A stretch of DNA of 10,251 bases from Ruminococcus flavefaciens (GTDB taxonomy: Bacteria > Bacillota > Clostridia > Oscillospirales > Ruminococcaceae), in the NCBI GenBank assembly GCA_002373775.1, contig DFJW01000114.1, positions 1 to 10,251 on the forward strand, in the 5' to 3' direction. The notes below the pieces were generated by a model. The model did no database searches. It saw only the letters and a list, made by a program, of their open reading frames with translations, and had not been told where the DNA came from. The first letter of the stretch is position 1, and each line of letters begins with the position of its first letter. This document shows, one piece after another, positions 6,052-10,251 of this stretch. The position numbers and the translations under genes were made by a program.

Positions 6052-7290
6052 TTACCATTCCTCCTCGACATGCTCCGGCAGATGTATTATCATTTCAAAT
6101 GCCGGAAAGCTGATTATCTCCATGGAGCCGCCTATGCTCTCGATCAGCCTTCTCAGATTTACAAGTCCGCCTTTTTCCTCCACAGGACTTTCTGGCTTCC
6201 TGCCGTTATTTGTGAACCGCATCACATAGCCGTCCGCAGTTTTCTCACATGAGATATATGCAACATTTCCGACCGCATGGCGCAGCACGTTGGTAACGTG
6301 TGCGGTTATGGCGGAATCAACAGCATAGCTAAGGGAATCGTCTTCCGGAAGTTCACCTCTGAGCTTTATCTCGATACCCATAGCTTCTGCGTGATGAAAG
6401 CTGACAAAATGCGGTTCCTGCCAGTCCTCACGCTCCTCGTTTTTCAGCATGGCAATATTCCTTCCCCATAGCGAAAGCACCTCATTGAGATCTGTCTTCT
6501 CCGGTTCCGCAAGGTATCTTCTGGTCATGAGAAGAGTTTTTCCCAGACTGTCGTGAATGTGCATTTTTATTCGCAGTGTCTCCTTATCCATGATGATATA
6601 CTGGATAGTGGAATTGAGTGCTTTCAGTCTCGTATTTATAATGCGTGCTCTGCGCTGCTTTTCGCGGAGTTCCTGAGTGAGCCTGTATTCCTCTGTGACA
6701 TCGAACGCGAGCAGTTCATGTATAACTTTCCCGTCCAGATCATCTTTACGGTGAACAAAGCTGTAAGTAGTTCCGTCCTCAAAATTCAGTACAGGAGCCT
6801 CTTCGCTGCTGAATACAGTTTTCCGGAAACTCTCTGCATCGGAAAGGCTGCTGTCGGTGAGCCTCTGAGCGATACTGTCCATTTTAAGATTGGTCAGCTT
6901 TGTGAGACCGCCATCCCAGTAAAAACATATCCCCACAGGCAGTTCGTCCATGCACTCCTTTACGGACATGGGAGTGAGTTCGCGCTCTTTCATCCTGAGC
7001 CTGCGGGCGATATCGAAAACAGCTGCCATTGTCAGCACAATATCGAGCAACAGTACAGCCAGAACAGGGATGTCCGTAACGATCCCTTTTCCTTCATTCA
7101 CCTGATACAGAAATAGCTGAACCAGCACAAGTGCAAGCGCCGTTTCAGTTACGGATATGAGCATCCTGAACGCCTTTCTGTCAGTAAAATAATGGATGAC
7201 CGTGTTGAAAAAGAATAGCAGACATATCAAAAAGAGCCATACTACCAGTCCGCCTTTTATAGGCTCAGCAAGCTGGCTGAAGCTAATCAT
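6052..7290 (-). CDS. Membrane sensor histidine kinase (HisKA_3/NarX-like) with altered ATP-site motifs
   Basis: This is a 412-residue inner-membrane kinase, the probable partner of the response regulator that follows. The start is taken at ATG 7290, because GGAGG sits 7-8 bases upstream and the gene overlaps the sensor stop by 8 bases; an upstream in-frame ATG at 7338 has no such support. In this numbering, three hydrophobic segments lie at about 13-37, 43-64 and 71-95. A degenerate PAS-like region covers about 109-200 (LPVGICFYWDGG, LLAFDVTEEY), followed by a coiled coil. The H-box LRIKMHIHDSLGKTLLMTRRYL-type helix has its phosphoacceptor at H246 in HIHDSLG. The ATPase domain (about 319-406) has N-box HVTNVLRHA and G2 box EKGGLVNLRRLIESIGG. 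Two departures stand out: the G1 box reads FTNNGRKP where DNGxG is usual, and the N-box glutamate seen in NarX-type kinases is replaced. ATP binding may be weakened, but the phospho-histidine is intact. Confidence 0.9.
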   Translation of the reverse strand: MISFSQLAEPIKGGLVVWLFLICLLFFFNTVIHYFTDRKAFRMLISVTETALALVLVQLFLYQVNEGKGIVTDIPVLAVLLLDIVLTMAAVFDIARRLRMKERELTPMSVKECMDELPVGICFYWDGGLTKLTNLKMDSIAQRLTDSSLSDAESFRKTVFSSEEAPVLNFEDGTTYSFVHRKDDLDGKVIHELLAFDVTEEYRLTQELREKQRRARIINTRLKALNSTIQYIIMDKETLRIKMHIHDSLGKTLLMTRRYLAEPEKTDLNEVLSLWGRNIAMLKNEEREDWQEPHFVSFHHAEAMGIEIKLRGELPEDDSLSYAVDSAITAHVTNVLRHAVGNVAYISCEKTADGYVMRFTNNGRKPESPVEEKGGLVNLRRLIESIGGSMEIISFPAFEMIIHLPEHVEEEW

Positions 7291-8896
7291 CGCCTTCACC
7301 TCCCATGACAAGCGTAAGGAGCTGCGTGTCGTCCTCAAAGCAGGATGCGAGTTTCATACCGTGCAGGTCCTTGCCGATTATATCCGTGTCATTTATTTCA
7401 GAATCCGTCTCTACAGTCAGGAGAACGTTTCCCGACGGCAATATGCTGACTGCAAATGCACTTGCAGTATCAATGACTGCCTCAACAGCTTCCTCGAATA
7501 CGTCATATGCATCGACCAGCATGACCGAAGGAATATCCCTCAGACCGCCGTTTATCAGTTCGCAGTCCACACCAAGGGCTTTTAAGCAATCAACGCTCTC
7601 GCTTATCGCAAGATGCAGTTCTTTAGAGGAAGCTGTGCGGTTGTCGGCAGCGATCAGCATAAGGTTGGAACAACGCTTGACATAGGTGCCGAAAAGCATA
7701 CACAGCTTCATTCTGAGTTCAGTCTCAGAGCCGTCGTGGAGAATATCGTCAATTTTTACAAGCTGTGGATGTGTATGCTCAGCGATACGATCGTACAGCC
7801 TGTTGCGCGTCTCATATCTTGCTTTCTCAGCATAAAGCCGGTTCTCCTCCTCAATGAGAACATTTTCCTCCTCTATCTGTTCCGTGGCGTCTTCAATATC
7901 AATGTTGATGCGATTTATCGCTGATATATCCTCACTCCATGTGACAATGCCGCCGCTGATACTGAAATGCTTGATCCTGTAATCATCGTTGCCTTCGGTA
8001 TCAGAGTAGTCACCTGAACGATAGACAGTTTTCCCGTCCTTGCTTTTTATCTCTGCATTTATGTGAGTCAGCTCAAACAGTCTGCTGTATCCTGTGTTTG
8101 AGGTTATCAGACCTATACTGATGCAGCCCTCCCAGAGACCGACGAACAGGAGCAGGTAGGCTTCCTGTATGTTGTAAAGCTTGATCCCGGCTATCATTGG
8201 TGCTCCTCCCGCTGCATAGTATATGATAATAAGCACAAAGGCAGCCGCAGACGGAATGACAGGTACATACCAGTTTTTCCTGCACTGAGATAACCGGCAG
8301 CGCTTGATAAGAAGGATATACGAGCTCAGTGTTATCACGATCGACCAGGCGAATATCACATAATAGAGCCAGTTATGGCTTGCCTGAAAAGCTCCGTCAG
8401 CCTTGACTGTAAAGCTGAGTGCAGCATGATGCAGGTCATTTGTCAGCATCCCTGCCATAAGAAGACCTGTAATGCTCCAGTTGGCTTTTATTATCGTCGA
8501 CATCCTGGAATCCTCACTCTTACCGCTCCATGAAGCAGCGCTTAATGACAGCATTGGAAGTGCAATGAACGGGACATAGAATAAATACCACAGCCATTTT
8601 TGCCAGATGCCTGACTGCATAAAGAGCGAATAACGGCACAACCTGACAATGAACAGCATCAGCAAAAAAGCGCCCATAGCAACAAGATGCCGCCTTATGG
8701 GCTTATGAACGATGCGGCTGGCTGCTGCCACTATCCATGTTATAATAATGAAGCAGTACATTATTGTAGCAGGATGGTATATATTTTCAAAAACCACAGT
8801 GGCCCTTGAAACGAAATCTGTAACGAGCCCAGCGAAAAAGGCTATGATAAGATTGACCGAGTAATTCCTCTCGCTCTTGCCTGCATTAAACACCAT
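7283..8896 (-). CDS. Membrane sensor with 7TM-type region and degenerate kinase-like cytoplasmic part
   Basis: This is a 537-residue protein and the first gene of the three-gene operon. ATG 8896 is chosen because AGGAGGTG (8899-8906) precedes it and a strong promoter lies just upstream. An in-frame ATG at 8986 lies upstream of that promoter and is rejected. About eight hydrophobic segments occupy residues 14-265. Between them is the motif LTNDLHH (151-157), which I associate with the histidine-kinase N-terminal 7TM region. A PAS-like part follows (about 270-330, beginning NTGYSRLFELT). Next is a coiled coil rich in E, I and N (about 332-365), then a helical part with NRLYDRIAEHTHPQLVKID (365-383). 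The C-terminal domain has the shape of a histidine-kinase ATPase, but I find no H-box of the HDxLG type and no N, G1 or G2 box. It probably senses a signal and passes it to the next-encoded kinase; the ligand is unknown. Its stop codon overlaps the kinase start. Confidence 0.85.
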   Translation of the reverse strand: MVFNAGKSERNYSVNLIIAFFAGLVTDFVSRATVVFENIYHPATIMYCFIIITWIVAAASRIVHKPIRRHLVAMGAFLLMLFIVRLCRYSLFMQSGIWQKWLWYLFYVPFIALPMLSLSAASWSGKSEDSRMSTIIKANWSITGLLMAGMLTNDLHHAALSFTVKADGAFQASHNWLYYVIFAWSIVITLSSYILLIKRCRLSQCRKNWYVPVIPSAAAFVLIIIYYAAGGAPMIAGIKLYNIQEAYLLLFVGLWEGCISIGLITSNTGYSRLFELTHINAEIKSKDGKTVYRSGDYSDTEGNDDYRIKHFSISGGIVTWSEDISAINRINIDIEDATEQIEEENVLIEEENRLYAEKARYETRNRLYDRIAEHTHPQLVKIDDILHDGSETELRMKLCMLFGTYVKRCSNLMLIAADNRTASSKELHLAISESVDCLKALGVDCELINGGLRDIPSVMLVDAYDVFEEAVEAVIDTASAFAVSILPSGNVLLTVETDSEINDTDIIGKDLHGMKLASCFEDDTQLLTLVMGGEGDD

Positions 8897-8917
8897 TACA
8901 CCTCCTGTTTTTGTTTC

Positions 8918-8946
8918 ATTATAACATATCCGGAAAGAGGTTTCAA
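8918..8946 (-). promoter_or_regulatory. Sigma-A-type promoter of the signalling operon
   Basis: Minus strand: TTGAAA (8941-8946), a 17-bp spacer, and TATAAT (8918-8923) preceded by TG at the extended -10 position. The predicted start near 8911 leaves about 15 bases before ATG 8896, just enough for the AGGAGGTG ribosome binding site. This near-consensus element also fixes the start of the sensor gene. Confidence 0.88.
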
Positions 8947-9054
8947 GATTTTGAAGTGGAACAGGCATTTTGTAATATTTCCGCAAAGCCGGATAAACAG
9001 CCTTGACAAACGCCCGCGTTCGATCTTTGTATAACCGGCTCAGATCGTTCCGGA

Positions 9055-9092
9055 CAAAAAGAAAAGGGGGAAACCGATCAGGTTTCCCCCTT
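9055..9092 (-). terminator. Strong intrinsic terminator after rplA
   Basis: Minus-strand 10-bp perfect stem GGGGGAAACC / GGTTTCCCCC (12 bp with flanking A-T pairs) and a 5-base loop, followed by TTTTCTTTTT. It lies about 40 bases after the rplA stop codon and isolates the ribosomal cluster from the signalling operon. Confidence 0.95.
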
Positions 9093-9133
9093 AAAACATT
9101 CTGTAATTGCCTTCGTTACCGGACGGCTATATC

Positions 9134-9829
9134 TCAGACGCCGTACTTAGCAGTAGCAACCGGAACGCCAGGTCCCATTGTGGAAGTTACTGTGCAGCTC
9201 TTGAGGTAAGTACCCTTAGCAGCAGCCGGCTTAGCCTTAACGATAGCTTCCATGAGTGTGTTGAAGTTCTCTTCGAGCTTAGCAGCACCGAATGAAGCCT
9301 TGCCGATCGGGCAGTGGATGATGTTTGTCTTGTCGAGACGATACTCGATCTTACCAGCCTTAGCCTCAGTTACAGCCTTTGCAACATCGGGAGTAACTGT
9401 ACCAGCCTTCGGGTTAGGCATAAGTCCGCGAGGACCGAGAACCTTACCGAGACGACCAACGAGTCCCATCATGTCAGGTGAAGCAACGACTACGTCGAAG
9501 TCCATCCAGTTTTCCTTCATGATCTTATCTACGAGATCCTGACCGCCAACGAACTCAGCGCCTGCAGCCTGTGCAGCCTCGTACTTGTCTTCCTTACAGA
9601 AAACGAGAACTCTTACGCTCTTACCAGTACCGTTAGGAAGTACAACAGCGCCTCTGACCTGCTGGTCAGCGTGACGTGAGTCAACGCCGAGGCGAACGTG
9701 TGCTTCGATAGTTTCATCGAACTTAGCCTTTGCGTTCTTGCATACTAAGTCCAGAGCCTCTGTGGACTCATAAAGCTTTGCAGAATCAACAGCCTTAGCG
9801 CTGTCAACATATCTCTTGCCGTGTTTCAT
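9134..9829 (-). CDS. rplA: 50S ribosomal protein L1
   Basis: L1 binds the mobile L1 stalk of 23S rRNA and helps release deacylated tRNA from the E site; in many bacteria it also represses its own operon by binding mRNA. The 231-residue product has the normal length and the family signature in one piece: [20 protein letters not shown] followed by [13 protein letters not shown] (about 112-144). The C-terminal [10 protein letters not shown] motif is also present. AGGAGG (9837-9842) lies seven bases before the ATG. It follows rplK, the usual order, but the spacer between them is 129 bases. A strong terminator follows directly, so rplJ and rplL are not in the same transcript immediately downstream. 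The dominant codons resemble those of the GH9 gene. Confidence 0.98.
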   Translation of the reverse strand: MKHGKRYVDSAKAVDSAKLYESTEALDLVCKNAKAKFDETIEAHVRLGVDSRHADQQVRGAVVLPNGTGKSVRVLVFCKEDKYEAAQAAGAEFVGGQDLVDKIMKENWMDFDVVVASPDMMGLVGRLGKVLGPRGLMPNPKAGTVTPDVAKAVTEAKAGKIEYRLDKTNIIHCPIGKASFGAAKLEENFNTLMEAIVKAKPAAAKGTYLKSCTVTSTMGPGVPVATAKYGV

Positions 9830-9848
9830 TATATTTCCTCCTATTTAA

Positions 9849-9898
9849 GTGGTAATACCGGGATTAAATTTACCCGATTAGCGGAATTTTCCTCCCAC
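9849..9898 (-). promoter_or_regulatory. Structured leader before rplA, candidate L1 autoregulatory site
   Basis: On the minus-strand RNA, three nested pairings form a three-way junction. P1 is GUGG/CCAC (9895-9898 with 9849-9852). One arm is the hairpin GGAA-AA-UUCC (9883-9892). The other arm is UAAUCGGG pairing with CCCG-(GU)-AUUA (9873-9880 with 9853-9862, two-base bulge). It ends six bases before the AGGAGG of rplA. Folding of P1 could affect ribosome access. That L1 binds it is inference, drawn from the known habit of L1 binding its own mRNA and from the three-way junction of its 23S site. No sequence match to a known leader was established. Confidence 0.33.
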
Positions 9899-9916
9899 CA
9901 TTGAGAAGTCAGAAGA

Positions 9917-9936
9917 AGAGCGGTATATCCGGCTCT
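9917..9936 (-). other. Small hairpin in the rplK-rplA spacer
   Basis: Minus strand: AGAGC pairs with GCTCT, extended by GG/CC with one bulged base and a 5-base loop, followed by a pyrimidine stretch (TCTTCT). It lies about 20 bases after the rplK stop. It could weaken read-through from rplK to rplA or stabilise the rplK 3' end. The stem is short and the U-tract poor. Confidence 0.3.
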
Positions 9937-9958
9937 TTATCATTCTTCAAAAATTTGA

Positions 9959-10251
9959 TTAGTCAACAACTACGACGCCCATTGAACGAGCTGTACCAGC
10001 GATCATGCTCATAGCTGCTTCGAGAGATCCGGCATTGAGATCCTGCATCTTTGTCTCAGCGATCTTCTGGATCTGCTCCTTAGTGATGTTAGCGACCTTA
10101 GTCTTATTCGGAACTCCTGAACCGCTTTCGATGTTGCAAGCCTTCTTGATGAGAACTGCTGCGGGGGGAGTCTTAGTGATGAAAGAGAATGAACGGTCAG
10201 CATAAACTGTGATAACAACAGGGATTATCATACCGATGTCGTTCTTAGTTC
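9959..10251 (-). CDS. rplK: 50S ribosomal protein L11, 5' part outside window
   Basis: L11 forms the base of the factor-binding stalk of the 50S subunit and is needed for RelA-type stringent signalling. Only the C-terminal ~97 residues are present. The frame runs off the window edge, reading [20 protein letters not shown], and the methionine in this stretch is internal, not a start. The hallmarks are [16 protein letters not shown], the RNA-binding C-terminal domain with [17 protein letters not shown], and the closing motif [20 protein letters not shown] followed by ARSMGVVV. Gene order rplK-rplA is the normal bacterial one. Confidence 0.97.
   Translation of the reverse strand, partial: TKNDIGMIIPVVITVYADRSFSFITKTPPAAVLIKKACNIESGSGVPNKTKVANITKEQIQKIAETKMQDLNAGSLEAAMSMIAGTARSMGVVVVD

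Noticed and set aside
6052..7338. Longer form of the histidine kinase starting at ATG 7338
   Set aside because: It would overlap the sensor gene by 56 bases and lacks a ribosome binding site; ATG 7290 has GGAGG and the usual coupled overlap.
7283..8986. Longer form of the 7TM sensor starting at ATG 8986
   Set aside because: That ATG is upstream of the near-consensus promoter (8918-8946) and has no ribosome binding site, while ATG 8896 has AGGAGGTG at proper spacing.
9003..9035. Plus-strand promoter with TTGACA at 9003-9008
   Set aside because: The best -10 (TATAAC) is about 21 bases away, which is too far, and no plus-strand gene follows; it is probably chance.
1..10251. CRISPR array, tRNA or rRNA genes, phage genes
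   Set aside because: No regularly spaced repeats, cloverleaf-type sequences, rRNA segments or phage structural or integrase genes were seen on either strand.

Overview
The window looks like a chromosomal segment from a cellulosome-producing Ruminococcus (R. flavefaciens / R. champanellensis type, Bacillota). Two proteins carry dockerins whose second calcium loop has the 13-residue pattern GDVxxxGDGxxxxD that I associate with ruminococcal dockerins. The genes have strong AGGAGG-type ribosome binding sites, and a GH9 cellulase sits near a ribosomal-protein cluster. The species assignment is inference.

Layout from left to right. (1) On the + strand, 1-1962 is the 3' part of a secreted family 9 glycoside hydrolase ending in a dockerin, closed by a strong intrinsic terminator. 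(2) The 1963-2398 spacer holds hairpins, a fragment resembling the 3' end of a broken minus-strand gene, the first copy of a ~110-bp imperfect direct repeat, and the terminator of the next operon. (3) On the minus strand, 2399-5240 is a two-gene unit. It encodes a ~901-residue secreted protein with BspA/DUF285-type leucine-rich repeats and an internal dockerin, followed by a 32-codon peptide gene. The second copy of the direct repeat lies immediately upstream and supplies the promoter. (4) On the minus strand, 5407-8896 is a tightly coupled three-gene signalling operon in transcription order: a membrane sensor with an N-terminal 7TM-type region and no recognisable kinase core, a sensor histidine kinase with altered ATP-site motifs, and a NarL/LuxR-type response regulator. 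It has a near-consensus promoter in front and a hairpin behind. (5) On the minus strand, 9134-10251 holds rplA (L1) and the 3' part of rplK (L11), separated by an unusually long structured spacer and ending in a strong terminator.

The most interesting point is a possible regulatory link. Both copies of the direct repeat contain an extended -10 element, no recognisable -35, and an identical perfect palindrome centred near -42. The palindrome has the 7-2-7 geometry (TGAGCCA-AG-TGGCTCA) known for NarL-family regulators, and a NarL-family regulator gene lies just upstream. I infer, without proof, that the three-component system controls the dockerin/LRR protein and its co-transcribed acidic peptide. 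The second repeat copy heads only a degraded gene fragment or a possible small RNA, so it looks like the scar of a lost paralogous unit.
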